Of a stretch of DNA of 64,000 nucleotides, positions 21,576-31,303 are shown piece by piece. Below the pieces are notes generated by a model, which worked only from the letters and a program-made list of their open reading frames with translations, did no database searches and was not told the origin of the DNA. Location of the stretch: positions 1-64,000 of the forward strand of contig JALBYF010000069.1 in assembly GCA_023212725.1 (NCBI GenBank), written 5' to 3'. Position numbers and translations under genes: made by a program. Position 1 is the stretch's first letter. Each line of letters starts with the position of its first letter. This DNA comes from Tranzscheliella williamsii. Its lineage: Eukaryota > Basidiomycota > Ustilaginomycetes > Ustilaginales > Ustilaginaceae.

Positions 21576-22652
21576 ATGTCACGCCTTGCGCAGCGCTCGC
21601 GGCTGTCGGAGACGGATGTGCATCCTGATCCGTCAGCCGTTGAGACTCTGCTGCCCGAGTCAGCGCCTTTGCCTCACGAGGCAGCGCGGATGCACAAGCC
21701 GCCGCGGTGGTGGCAGGACGCCTCCACCGCATCGGCGGCCGAGTCCAACGGGTGGGCTAGGCTGCGCCAGCTGTACCGAGAAGAGCTCGCCGAGTTCTTT
21801 GGCACCTTTATGATCCTCTTGTTCGGCGCCGGTGTTGAGTGCCAGGTCAATCTGCACTACCATTCCTCTGGATCCCGAGAGGTGGCCGCGTTTGGCAGCT
21901 ACTTCCAGGGGCGCCTAGCGTGGGCGGCTGGCGTTGCCATGGCCGTGTGGGTGTCGGGCGGCATCAGCGGTGGACACTGCAACCCGGCGGTCACGGTTGC
22001 CTTGGCTGTCTTCCGTGGGTTTCCCAAACGCAAGATTGTTCCGTTTGTCACGGCCCAGACGCTCGGTGCTGCTGTGGCCAGCTTGCTTGTCTACGCCAAC
22101 AACTTTACCCACATTGACCTGTATGAAGGTGGTGGAGGCGTGCGCACCGTCAAGGGTGCGACGAGCACGGCGGGCTTCTTCTTCACCTCGCCCGCGCCGG
22201 AGCTGTCTTTCGGCTCGGCGTTCTACTCGGAGTTTCTCGGCACGGCGATACTGCTGTTTGTCGTCTTTGCGCTGGCGGATGGCAGCAATCTGAAGCCGCC
22301 GACGGGCACACAGCCGTTCGCCATGTTTATCGTCCTGCTCGGCATCGGCGCCAGTCTGGGCTACAATACGGGCTACGCCATCAATGGCGCGCGCGACACC
22401 GGCCCGCGCATCGCACTCTGGCTCGTCGGCTACGGCACCGACGTCTGGACGCACGACTCGTACTACTGGGCCTGGAACCCCTGGCTCAGCAGCATCCTCG
22501 GCGGCCTCGCCGGCGCCACCGCCTACGACGCCTTCCTCTACACCGGCAAGGACAGCCCCTTCAACCGCACAAAGCCCCTCGCCGCCTACACCGCCCTCCC
22601 CACCCAGCACCCAGCACCGCACGACTACCCCGTCGGCCCAGAGCAGCCCTGA
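21576..22652 (+). CDS. Aquaglyceroporin (MIP family channel) with altered second NPA box
   Basis: 358 residues from the ATG at 21576; the 21 open codons before it begin with TTG. Six membrane spans of the MIP fold are visible: LAEFFGTFMILLFGAGV, the AWAAGVAMAVWVSGGISG span, the loop-B half helix with HCNPAVTVALAVF (N136), PFVTAQTLGAAVASLLVYA, FYSEFLGTAILLFVVFAL, FAMFIVLLGIGASLG and a last span before the C-terminus. The second pore box, normally NPAR, reads N-G-A-R-D-T-G-P-R (N270-R273). The D after the R and GPR are glycerol-facilitator features, so glycerol or other small polyols are likelier cargo than water alone. The change P to G in box two is unusual but fungal glycerol channels often vary here. 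Located in a cell membrane. Transport activity is inferred. Confidence 0.92.
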   Translation: MSRLAQRSRLSETDVHPDPSAVETLLPESAPLPHEAARMHKPPRWWQDASTASAAESNGWARLRQLYREELAEFFGTFMILLFGAGVECQVNLHYHSSGSREVAAFGSYFQGRLAWAAGVAMAVWVSGGISGGHCNPAVTVALAVFRGFPKRKIVPFVTAQTLGAAVASLLVYANNFTHIDLYEGGGGVRTVKGATSTAGFFFTSPAPELSFGSAFYSEFLGTAILLFVVFALADGSNLKPPTGTQPFAMFIVLLGIGASLGYNTGYAINGARDTGPRIALWLVGYGTDVWTHDSYYWAWNPWLSSILGGLAGATAYDAFLYTGKDSPFNRTKPLAAYTALPTQHPAPHDYPVGPEQP

Positions 22653-23224
22653 TCTCCTCCCCCCCTCCCCCCCTCCCCTGCTACGGTCTCTTACGCCACC
22701 GCGCCCCCTCCCACCGTTTCAGTGCTCCCATTCGACGCCCTCACTAGACTGCAACATCCGCTCGTGGCTGACCTTTGCAACCAAGACACTCTTTGACCCT
22801 CTGCTGCCTCCTAGCTGCACGCTGTATATGCACAGCATTCATTGCAACTGCTGTGCAGGCAAGATCTAACAGCGGAAGCTTTTTGAGTTTCTCCACACGG
22901 GTCCTGCTTGCGTGTGTGTGTGAGTTTTGAGTCGGGCAAAGGCGCAGCACACTCGCCTCTCACAGCGGTTCTTTCCAAGCCCTTCTCGATGCCATCAGCG
23001 TTTCTTTGCTCCCTTCGTCAACGCCATCAGTGTTCCGTTCGGAGCGCTCCTCACCGCCAGCAGCGTACTTCGCTCTACACTTCTACTGTCTCGCGTCATC
23101 TAGACTACGCCTGTCGTACCCCACCAACAACGTCGGCGGGACGGACTCTACTGAACAGGGTCAACTGGCGGACTTGCGCGCGCTGTCTCGGTCTTTGCGG
23201 AGACCTTGGACTTTTGGGAACGAG
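22653..23224. other. Intergenic region aquaglyceroporin-YPI1
   Basis: A poly-C/T tract follows the stop of the channel gene. The frame leading into YPI1 is open from a TTG at 23006 but has no ATG before 23225. Confidence 0.5.
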
Positions 23225-23792
23225 ATGGTTGGACGGGGTGGGGGAAGTGGGGCGGCGGCGGGGGGGTCGCGGACGGTGACGACTGCGGGAGGGGGGGCGG
23301 GAGTGGATGCGGGAGGGGTGGAGGGGGAGGTGGGGGTGCTGCGGCTGCGGCCGGGGGCGGGAGCGGGGGCGGGCGCGCGGCCACGGCGCGTCGAATGGGC
23401 GGCAGAGACGGTGGACAACGAGGGCCTCGGGCGGAAGAAGTCGAAGAGTAAGTACCCGTCCGCGTCGGCACTGCTCGCTGCGCGCCCCGCTGACGTTCAC
23501 CCCCACAGTCTGCTGCATCTACCACAAGCCCAAGCCGTTCGACGAGTCTTCCGACGAGTCCTCCTCCTCGTCGAGCGACAGCGACACCGACTCGGACTCG
23601 GACAGCGATGCGCCCGCCAAGCCGCCCCACCCCAAGCCCCCCTGCGCCCACCACCCCCCGCATCCTCCTCCAACCACCCAGCCCGCCCAGCCACCCGCCC
23701 CCAACCCGCATCCGCCCCCCGCCCCCACTCAGACTCCACCCCGCCCAACGCACTCCCCCGCCCCAAACGCCTACGAGCGTGGCCCCCGGTAA
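23225..23792 (+). CDS. YPI1: Type 1 protein phosphatase inhibitor Ypi1 (PPP1R11/Inhibitor-3)
   Basis: Two exons, 23225-23447 and 23509-23792, give 168 residues. Intron: donor GTAAGT, acceptor CCCCACAG, splitting an Ile codon. The joined core is diagnostic: RRVEWAAETVDNEGLGRKKS then ICCIYHKPKPFDESSDES. It contains the RVxW-type PP1 docking motif, the invariant TVDNE, and the CCIYHKP block. The protein binds the PP1 catalytic subunit (Glc7 in yeast), sometimes with Sds22, and controls its activity in the nucleus. The glycine-rich N-terminus and the Ser/Asp then Pro-rich C-terminus are low complexity, as in relatives. The gene ends only 36 bp from the end of the convergent SCYL2-like gene. Confidence 0.92.
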
Positions 23793-23828
23793 CCATGCAC
23801 TGTTGGCTAGTCTACATCAGCACGTCTG

Positions 23829-26276
23829 CTATGCGAACGGGTCGAAGTCCTTCCACGCGTCCGTGGCCGGCGCTGTTTTGCCCGCCCCGCGCGGCGCCGT
23901 CGGCTGCAGCACCGCGCCGCCCCACCCGGGCGGGCCTGACGGCAGCGGAAGCGCCGCCGGCGTCGGCAACGCTGCCGGGGTCGGCGTCCAGGCGGCGCCG
24001 GTGGCGGGCGGGAGTGCGAGCGTGTAATTCGGAGCGGCGGAGAGGGTGCTGGCGGTGGTGGTTGGTGGCGCGGGCGGGGTTGGGGTGGCGGGTTTGAGGA
24101 TGTGGTCCCAGTTGGCGGTGGCGGTGGCGGTGGCGGTGGCGGCGGGGGGTGGGGTGGGGGAGGGGGCGAGCGCGGCGCGGGAGCTGGGGGGCGGGGGTGC
24201 CAGCGGCGCGGCGCGGGGGCGGCCGGTGTGGACCGGCGTGAGCGCGGGCGAGACGTCGGCGGCAACAGCAGCCGCGTGGTCACCCAGCCCGAACGGGTCG
24301 CTGGCAACGACGGCCGCGCCATTCGCCCGCTTCGCCTGGCCGACAAGCGTGGCAAAGTCGATATCCCCGGTGCCGATCCCGGTCACGCCCCCCCCTGCGC
24401 CCGTCCCCGCCGCGCCAGGCCCGCCTGCCTGCGCGGTGTAGGTCTCGGTATGCTCCTCCATGCGGCGCACGTCGCGCAGATGGGCAAGGTGCTCGCGCTC
24501 AACGCGCGCACTCATCGTCTTGATCGCCGAGACAAAGCGCGCGAATTGGTCCGCGCCCAGCAGCGGCCCCATGGACATGACCCAGAGCTGCGGGATAATG
24601 GCAGTCGCCAGCGTCTCGCGGTCCACCTTGCCCGCCATGCTCTCGTGCACCGCCAGCGTCGCCACCATCACGCTCGGCTCCTTGGTCTTGATCCGCGCCA
24701 GGATGGGCACCAGCTTCTCGGTCAGCGTGTACTTGTCCAGGATGGCCACCATGGCGTGAAAGCAGATCAGACAGTTCACCTTGACGCTCAGCACCTTGGT
24801 CTTGGCAAACAGCGTCGCCAGCCGCGGAAAGAGCACCTCCTTGACGTGCGCATACTCCAGAATCTCGGCCAGCCGCGGCACCGTCTGCAACGCCTTCTCC
24901 TGCACCATCACGTTTTCCGCCTCCAGCGCGGCGTAGATCAGCGGCGTCACCTCCTCCCGAAACGTCGTCGGCGCCGTTTTGACTACAAACAGCGTCTCGA
25001 TCTGGTCGAGCAGCAGCAACATGTTCTGCGGCGGGTCCTGGACCGCAAAGAGCGGCTTTAGCTTGGGCAGTACCGAGCTGGTGAACTCCAGCGACGAGAG
25101 GTTCTTGGAAATGTGAAACACGTTGGGCAGAATGAACGGCAGCAGAGAGCGGTCCGTCATCAGCTCCAGCACCGCCGGCAGCACCTTGCGCCGCAGCAGG
25201 CGGTCCGAGAACTCCGGAAGGATTTTCAAGAGGCCCTTGAGATACTGGACACGCTCCTCCTTGGTGCGGCCGGCAAAGTTTTCCCTCTCCATAAACTTGA
25301 GTGTCGAGACGAGGATCGAGTTAAAGTAGGCGGCCTGCTGGAACGAGGTGGCCGAGAGGCGCGAGCCAGGGAAGCGAGTCAGCAGGTTGGCGAGCAGATC
25401 CACTACGTCCTTGCCCATGCGGGACCAGCTCTGGCTGCCGATCGTGGTGGTCAGCTGGTCCGCATTGGCGCGTATGTTGGGCAGCGAGTTGCGATTGCGA
25501 AACGGCGGAGCGCCCTTGTTGTGGACGGCGTAGACGACGCAGCCGAGGCTGTACATGTCGTTTTCCGGGCCGAGCTTCTCGTCGAGCGCGTACTCGGGCG
25601 CCATGTAGTCAAAGTTGCGGCTCAGCGCTGGCGGCAGGCTCGGATCATAGTCCGGAAAGGCCCACGGCGTGCGACCGCCGCCACCGGGCATCTCCAAGGG
25701 GACCAGGAAGGAAAACCCGGCGAGCTTCCAGTCGCCCTTGGCGTTGATCATGATGGAGTCGGGATGCAGGTTTTGGTGGACCATCTTGGCAGAGTGCAGG
25801 AACTCGAGGCCGCGCGCTACCTGCAGAAGACCCTTCTGGATCTCGACTTCGTCCAGCTGCACGTCCTGCCTATGGTCGGAGAGGAGCGCCTCGGCAAGCG
25901 CGGCAAAGACGTGCTCGGTGGCAAAGGCCATGTCGTTCCTAGACTCTTCCAGCGGCTCCACCACCTCGAGGATGCACGGATGGCGCAGGCGCGTCAGCGA
26001 GGAGGCCTCTTTCTTGAGCTGCTCGGTGATGCGCTGCCGAACCTGCCCGCGGGCGGTGAAGGTATGCATCCAGATCGAGACCGTCGCCTTGCTGGACCCG
26101 GCATCCCCCGCCGAAGCGGCTGCACTGGAAGCGGTGGACACAGATGCATTGCGCGTCGCCCGGTAGATCTTCCACAGACCGCAGTGCGCCGGCGACTGCG
26201 ATTCATCAATCGTGTAGTTGACAGAGATGTTGGTGCGGCCAAAGTAGGACGACGCCTGGCTCAGAAACGAAGCCAT
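23829..26276 (-). CDS. SCYL2: SCY1-like pseudokinase (SCYL2 type)
   Basis: 815 residues, single exon, ATG at 26276. Residues about 20-310 form a protein-kinase fold whose catalytic motifs are lost: the HRD loop reads HQNLHPDSI and the DFG reads GFS, while APEYALDEKLGPENDMYSLG is kept. A HEAT-like helical array follows (about 340-570: ILPNVFHISKNLSS, LFPRLATLFAKTKVL). The tail is Ala/Pro-rich and holds DPFG and ends WKDFDPFA, DPF/DPW-type sites that bind clathrin adaptor ears. This matches animal SCYL2/CVAK104 and yeast Scy1, which act in clathrin traffic between trans-Golgi and endosomes. A (GGCGGT)n run at 24114-24140 encodes an Ala-Thr stretch. Long antisense open stretches across this gene are GC-codon shadows. 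Confidence 0.9.
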   Translation of the reverse strand: MASFLSQASSYFGRTNISVNYTIDESQSPAHCGLWKIYRATRNASVSTASSAAASAGDAGSSKATVSIWMHTFTARGQVRQRITEQLKKEASSLTRLRHPCILEVVEPLEESRNDMAFATEHVFAALAEALLSDHRQDVQLDEVEIQKGLLQVARGLEFLHSAKMVHQNLHPDSIMINAKGDWKLAGFSFLVPLEMPGGGGRTPWAFPDYDPSLPPALSRNFDYMAPEYALDEKLGPENDMYSLGCVVYAVHNKGAPPFRNRNSLPNIRANADQLTTTIGSQSWSRMGKDVVDLLANLLTRFPGSRLSATSFQQAAYFNSILVSTLKFMERENFAGRTKEERVQYLKGLLKILPEFSDRLLRRKVLPAVLELMTDRSLLPFILPNVFHISKNLSSLEFTSSVLPKLKPLFAVQDPPQNMLLLLDQIETLFVVKTAPTTFREEVTPLIYAALEAENVMVQEKALQTVPRLAEILEYAHVKEVLFPRLATLFAKTKVLSVKVNCLICFHAMVAILDKYTLTEKLVPILARIKTKEPSVMVATLAVHESMAGKVDRETLATAIIPQLWVMSMGPLLGADQFARFVSAIKTMSARVEREHLAHLRDVRRMEEHTETYTAQAGGPGAAGTGAGGGVTGIGTGDIDFATLVGQAKRANGAAVVASDPFGLGDHAAAVAADVSPALTPVHTGRPRAAPLAPPPPSSRAALAPSPTPPPAATATATATANWDHILKPATPTPPAPPTTTASTLSAAPNYTLALPPATGAAWTPTPAALPTPAALPLPSGPPGWGGAVLQPTAPRGAGKTAPATDAWKDFDPFA

Positions 26277-26394
26277 CTCGGCCTAGTATCAGCAGGCGTC
26301 AACACCCTCGAAACGCTCAACGAGCCTGCAGTGTGGAAGTGCTGAGAACAAGACCGGATGAGCAGCGATACGAACAAGGCCAGCTGAGCTCAAG

Positions 26395-26430
26395 CATCCA
26401 AGCAGGTATCCAAGCAGGTATCCAAGCAGG
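26395..26430. repeat. 12-bp tandem repeat, three copies
   Basis: ATCCAAGCAGGT occurs at 26395-26406, 26407-26418 and 26419-26430 (last base changed). It lies about 120-155 bp before the SCYL2-like ATG, in leader or promoter. Confidence 0.85.
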
Positions 26431-26517
26431 GTTGTATATTTCACGTCACTCACTCAACTGCCAAGTCGCACTCCCACGCCAGAAGACCAACACTACTACT
26501 AATTAACTCATACGACT

Positions 26518-26555
26518 TGACCACTTGACTGACTACGTGACTGACCACTTGACTG
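26518..26555. repeat. 14-bp direct repeat
   Basis: TGACCACTTGACTG at 26518-26531 and again at 26542-26555, period 24, with a TGACT-rich spacer. About 250 bp before the SCYL2-like ATG; it could be a promoter element. Confidence 0.7.
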
Positions 26556-27043
26556 TCGTTTTAGACTGTTGTTATTACGATTTCAGCCACCCCGCACAAC
26601 ACCGGGTCGTTCGAATTTCAGGGTGATGCGCTCCGAAATGGCCCTGATCATCATGACGGTAGTGTGTGCCTGCAGCATTCGCTTCGTCCCAGCCCGACGA
26701 TCAGCACACCAGACCGCCAACAGGACAAGCGGCAGACCCACCACACCGAGACGACAGCCGAGAGTAGAACAAATGCCATTGTGATGCAGAGTGACGAAAA
26801 AGGACAATTAACAAGAAAGTAGATCCCAGAAGAACACGTAGGATAGTGATACGGCAGGATCGATAGGAGAGGCTGAATGGATGTAGGAGAATCAGACTTG
26901 TTTGAAGAGAGCACGAGACGAAGTGGCACGAAACGAAGTGGAAAGGTATTGTTCCACTTGACGGTCGCATTCGCCTGACCACTCCCAGATGGATGGAGAA
27001 AGGGGCAGAGGGACGGCCAGTTGTACTCCGATTGTTGTGGGCA

Positions 27044-28312
27044 TCAGTGGACACCGGCAGCCATGGCAAGGTTGAGTTGGCGGCCGGTGGCCGGATCAAT
27101 CACCGCCCCTCGTGCTCCGAGTCCGATCCCGTAGCCGTCCGCATACACAGCATCGCGTCGGCTAGGACCAGCAACCTCGGTCGCGTCATGCCACTTGGCT
27201 CTGCACCAGATGCAGGTGGCGGCACCATAGCTTCTGCTTTTAATCCAAGTCTCAAGGCAGTCCGTGTGGATCGGCCGACCGCAAGACTTGAGACAAAACT
27301 CCAAGCCTTCTTCGCTTCCTGGTTCCAGATCCTCGTAACAAACGCCACAGACATCGCCCTCCGTCGGAATAAGTCTTTTGCCCTCCCTTTCGGGAGCTGG
27401 CGGCGCTGCAAGCCGAGTAGTGGCGCTACCATCGTTCAAGTCGCCGTCGTTGTTCGGCTTGTACCCTACCGCCGACTCCCAGGCTTTCCGAAGCTCCGGA
27501 GACGCCAGCGACTCGGCAGCGACCGGATTTTGGCGAGCTTGCGCAAACACTTCCTCCAGCTGGTCGCTTCTCAGCACCGTCTTGGAATAGACCGGCAAGT
27601 GGCTCGGGACTCTGAGAACCTTGAGGTAGACAAACAGCAGATGCTTGCAGACCTCGCGGCGCAGACGAAAATCCATGCAAGAGCAAGAGACGCTCTGGCT
27701 GAGCGTGACCTTGTACACATTGCCCTTGGAACCGAACACATCGAATTCCTCTTTCAACTGATTGTCCTTGCGGTATCGATGAACCAGGTACATCCGGTCC
27801 AGATAAACTTTGGCAATGCGCTTGATCGAACCGGCACCCAGCTGAGCAAAGTGCGGATCCTTGCCGACCTCTTCGATCTTAGCTCGCTCTTGAGCAGCTT
27901 TGCTGACCTTCTTCGGCTTGGCTTCCGCGGGCTTCAGTTCCCCAGGCTTGGCTTCATCGGCTTTTGCTGTCTTGCTACCCTTTCCGCCTTTCTTGGGTGG
28001 CGCAGGTGCTTTCTTGTATCTCCTTTTGGGTCCTTCTGCGAGCTCGTCCCACTCTGTGTCCAGCTTGGCTTCATCACTCTTTCTTCGTCTGCCCCGAGCG
28101 GGGGTAGAGGAGGAGACCGATGGCTTGGATGGCCCTGGTGAGGCAACTGAACTCGGAGCAGGCACCATCCTAGGGATCGGAAAGGAAGTACGTGCGGATC
28201 GCCTGGGTGCAACTGCCCGCTTGACCTGCTTGACCTGCTTGACCTGCTGGGTCTGTACCGCTACCTTGTGCGAACGTACCACCGCTAGAATCTCAAAACC
28301 GGGGTCAGACAT
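27044..28312 (-). CDS. SWIM zinc finger and RING finger protein (putative ubiquitin ligase)
   Basis: 422 residues from the ATG at 28312; the frame is open 21 codons more but only to a GTG. After a basic disordered N-terminal part with a KQVKQVK repeat (from a 9-bp DNA repeat at 28221-28247) comes a SWIM motif, CSCMDFRLRREVCKH, within YKVTLSQSVSCSCMDF...LLFVYLKVL. The C-terminal RING reads CGVCYEDL, then FCLKSCGRPIH, DCLETWIKS and CIWCRAKW. SWIM followed by RING is the arrangement of ZSWIM2/MEX-type E3 ligases; the DNA- or protein-binding target is unknown. A GTAAGT at about 28410 on this strand suggests an intron in the 5' leader, with acceptor GCTAG near 28345. A second possible intron (donor GTACGT, acceptor CAG before GTCAAG) lies within the first 100 bases of the frame. 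Confidence 0.8.
   Translation of the reverse strand: MSDPGFEILAVVRSHKVAVQTQQVKQVKQVKRAVAPRRSARTSFPIPRMVPAPSSVASPGPSKPSVSSSTPARGRRRKSDEAKLDTEWDELAEGPKRRYKKAPAPPKKGGKGSKTAKADEAKPGELKPAEAKPKKVSKAAQERAKIEEVGKDPHFAQLGAGSIKRIAKVYLDRMYLVHRYRKDNQLKEEFDVFGSKGNVYKVTLSQSVSCSCMDFRLRREVCKHLLFVYLKVLRVPSHLPVYSKTVLRSDQLEEVFAQARQNPVAAESLASPELRKAWESAVGYKPNNDGDLNDGSATTRLAAPPAPEREGKRLIPTEGDVCGVCYEDLEPGSEEGLEFCLKSCGRPIHTDCLETWIKSRSYGAATCIWCRAKWHDATEVAGPSRRDAVYADGYGIGLGARGAVIDPATGRQLNLAMAAGVH
28221..28247. repeat. 9-bp tandem repeat inside the SWIM-RING gene
   Basis: Three exact copies of TTGACCTGC (plus strand), encoding QVK repeats on the minus strand. In-frame copy-number change would alter only a disordered region. 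Confidence 0.8.
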
Positions 28313-29006
28313 CCAGCTCGCAACAATCAAAAGTCGTCGATGGAGGTGGCTAGCGGTGCGAGCATGCAATAGCACAAGTTAAAGGGTGGGAATGGGGGAG
28401 GGAAACTTACGGTCAAGGGCGATGCTGAACAAGCTTAATGATAAATGTCTGTGAGCATGCGTGTGTCGCAGTGCCGGCTCTGTCGGGTTGGCAGAGGGCC
28501 CAAACACCGCATGTATCAAGGCGACGATGCGTTGAGATGAAGAAAGGAACGCAGACCGGAAAAGGGAATGAAGCCAACGGTGCTGCGCATTTAGGGTGGC
28601 GGACACGATTATGATCAGCCTGCCGACACATCGACAAAGGGGACCCTGCATTTATCTTGACCGCAATCATGCAAAGAAAACTCAGCGTGATAGTGATCTA
28701 ACACTGCATCATCGCATACATGACACCTCATACAACCGGGTCTATGAGTCTCTCTTCATCAGCGCCTCTCAAACACCCGGGCAGATCCTTCGCCGGTCAC
28801 ATCAAGTTCGCCAGTCGAACGGAGCCCGCTGCGGTCCACCTGAGCATGACGTACAAAGTGAGAATTGGTATCTCTAGGAAAAGAGGTCATCGGTACAAAT
28901 ACAGATCACGGCCGGGAACAGGTGCTAGGATATCGACCGTTCTGAAACTGGGGTAGGCTGCGATGATTGCTAAACAGACCCAGGTAGGGGCGACATTGCA
29001 CCCTGG
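28313..29006. other. Intergenic region SWIM-RING / Sos7-like
   Basis: Promoter and leader of the SWIM-RING gene, with a likely leader intron (GTAAGT on the minus strand near 28410), and the 3' end of the Sos7-like gene. No other gene was seen. Confidence 0.45.
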
Positions 29007-30692
29007 TTAGAAAGCCGCAAGGACCTCTTGCACGATGAGCGGAACGTCGTTGGCCTTTTGAAGTGCTCTAAGACGTGCCACCGACGCATCGGGCATCTGG
29101 TACTCTTCGCCCTTGGAGGAGGTAACAGTGACGTCGTCGATCCGGCCACCGACATCTTTGAAGCGCAGGTTGACGTGGACAAGCGACTGGTCTGGCATGG
29201 CGATCGACTTGCGCTTGCGGCGAGCCGCTGACGACGTGTTGACAGATCCTTGCTGTTGTTGTAGAATACCAGCGTCAAGTGGAAGCTTGTATGTGATTCG
29301 AATCTCGTTGGCAGATACCGCTTCAATGTCCTCAATGCCTAGAAGCGAGCGCAGCAGTTGAAGAGTGGCGGCGTGACTTGCACATATGCGCTCGGTCTCC
29401 AGGTCCCGACCGCCATCCACACCCATGCCGAGCTTGGCCTCATTGGCGTATTTTTCGGCAATGGAACGTTCAGCATTGATGCGGTCCAGAGCTCGGAGGG
29501 ACGAGACGAGGTCTTTCTTGGTCGTTTCGATTTCCTTCTTGGTCTGTGCCGTCTGGCCTTCCAGCTTGGTCATCTCCTCGATCTGTGTATCGCAGTATTC
29601 TTCAGCCTCTGTTGTGGTGAGGGGCCCTTGGCGTCCAGCAATGGCTGCTACATTGCCTCCTTTGCCATGATTTTGCGCACGGATCTTGGCTAGCTCGAGC
29701 TCCATATCGGCAATCTCCTTGACCAGAATCTCTGCCTCGCGTCCATCTGCTTCGACCTGGCTCCAGGGCTCGAAAAGCTGGTCCGCAACAGCGTCCACCT
29801 GCTGTCGCAGCTCACGTACCACCGTTTTGGCCTCGGCGAGCTGCGTCTTTAGCGTCTTGGCCAGACTTTCGCGTTCAGCCACATCGGCAGCAGAATAGAC
29901 GATAGACTCCTTGCCCGTCTCGACATCATCCTGGATATCTGCCATGAAACGCATCTTGGTTTCTTGCTCCAAATAGATGAATTTGAGCTTTTTGAAATAG
30001 TCCTGTCCCCGTCAACAGGCGCATCAGAGCAAGGGTGAAAAAGAGCGTGTCAGGACGAGTGTACCAGCTACTGAGGCGGCAAGAGGCTATTCTGCTTACC
30101 AGTAGCAACCGCTCTTCTTCCACAAGCCCTTCTGGCCACTCTTTGTATACGGCCCAGTTGATGTCAAGCTCGCCTTCCCCCATCAGCTGAGACATGCTGC
30201 TCCGTCTGCGCTTGGCTGGCGAGGCGTTGTCGCCGAACAGGCGTCGTTGGTTGCTCTGATCTGCCTTTGACAGTAACTGGTCTCGTAATGTGTGCAGCGA
30301 CAGATTGTCTGGCGAAATGTCAAAGGCATTCGTTGCCAGCTTGGTAGGTGAACGCGCAGAGAGTTGAGGTCCCAGTTCTGCCAGGATGCTGAGACGACGC
30401 GCAAGTACGACACGGTTCGCGATGCGCAACGGTCAGAGGCACGGCGAGGCATGAGCGACAACGACTTGGCTACTTACGTTCTGGTTCCAGACACAACAGC
30501 TTTGACTGTAGTCGAATCCAGATTGACAGAAGATGTCGAAGCATCCTTTTCTTCATCGTGGCTGTCTGCCTGATCCTGGGAAGCAAACTGTACGCCTCTT
30601 GGTGGTTGGCTTTGATCCTCGGTGTCGGCAATAAGCGAGCGACGACTGGTAGATGCTCTCGCAGAGCGCGTGTTCGGGGGTTCGGCCATCAT
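29007..30692 (-). CDS. SOS7: Sos7-like kinetochore coiled-coil protein
   Basis: Three exons, 30692-30478, 30388-30100 and 30002-29007, give 499 residues. Donors GTAAGT and GTAAGC, acceptors CTCAG and GGACAG; phases agree at both junctions. The second junction creates DYFKKLKFIYLEQETKMRF, a block I associate with the Sos7/Kre28 family of KNL1-binding kinetochore proteins. After it comes a long coiled coil (about residues 185-340: LAKTLKTQLAEAKTVVRELR, EIADMELELAKIRAQ, EMTKLEGQTAQTKKEIETTK), then a compact C-terminal part (LGIEDIEAVSANEIRITYKLPL ... VHVNLRFKDVGG) that resembles the RWD folds of kinetochore proteins. The N-terminus is disordered with a basic KRRRSSMSQL patch. Start: two adjacent ATGs at 30692/30689. 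Family placement rests on one motif plus architecture. Confidence 0.65.
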
Positions 30693-31303
30693 GTCGACGA
30701 TCCACAGGTTTCAGAGATGATGGACTTAGGTCGGATGGTTCAGCCGCATCGCATCATCAGCTCGTCAGAACGCTGATACGACACGTCGTGTGTGTATCAA
30801 CGCGCATCCAAATCCAGCACCGCGGATTCGAACCAACACTTATCGCTACGCAGCACAGGCACGTGATCGCGTGGAAAACGAACAACACATTGATCTAACA
30901 ATCGAAGGATCCACCATCCTCCTTATGCATACATCCTTCATATCACACAGTCGGACGCATCACACGATTACAAAGGCCTGCAGCCATGCTCTTAGTCACC
31001 GGCCCACGGGCTCTATTGTGGACGGTACGCCCTGCAATGCTACATGGTCGATGTGCGCGCGCGCGTGTGTGGTTGTGCGGTGGTGGGCTACATAACGTCG
31101 ACGAGCGCCACGGGGGCCTGCCAGCGCATATCTGGCTGCACCTGGATCGGCGGCCGCGCGTGAGCATGGGGACGAGCCTCGCGTCGGACGCCTGCCCGCC
31201 CTACTGCTCCGCCGCGACATGGCGCCGCTCGACGAAGCGCGCAAGCGGCCGCAGCCATGCCCGGGCCATCTCCACCTCGTCCGGCGCGAGCGCAGAAAAC
31301 CAC
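30693..31303. other. Region upstream of the Sos7-like gene, no supported gene
   Basis: Short overlapping open stretches in several frames, a (GC)n-like GCGCGCGCGTGTGTGG run near 31060, and the Sos7-like promoter. A T-loop-like GGTTCGAATCC on the minus strand near 30830 has no tRNA around it. Confidence 0.4.

Larger units (their letters stand above)
26277..27043. other. Upstream region of the SCYL2-like gene with short repeats
   Basis: Holds the promoter of the SCYL2-like gene and the 3' end of the SWIM-RING gene (both minus). Two small repeats are listed separately. No gene was seen. Confidence 0.5.

Noticed and set aside
22384..22869. 161-codon frame overlapping the aquaglyceroporin end
   Set aside because: Ala/Thr/Pro/Ser low complexity from an alternate frame of GC-rich coding DNA.
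24102..26345. Two long plus-strand open stretches (319 and 410 codons) opposite the SCYL2-like gene
   Set aside because: Arg/Gln/Leu/His-rich translations without domains; typical antisense shadows of GC-rich codons, while the minus strand encodes a clear pseudokinase.
30820..30850. Minus-strand GGTTCGAATCC resembling a tRNA T-loop
   Set aside because: The flanking five-base stem does not pair, and no D-arm, anticodon arm or acceptor stem could be built around it.
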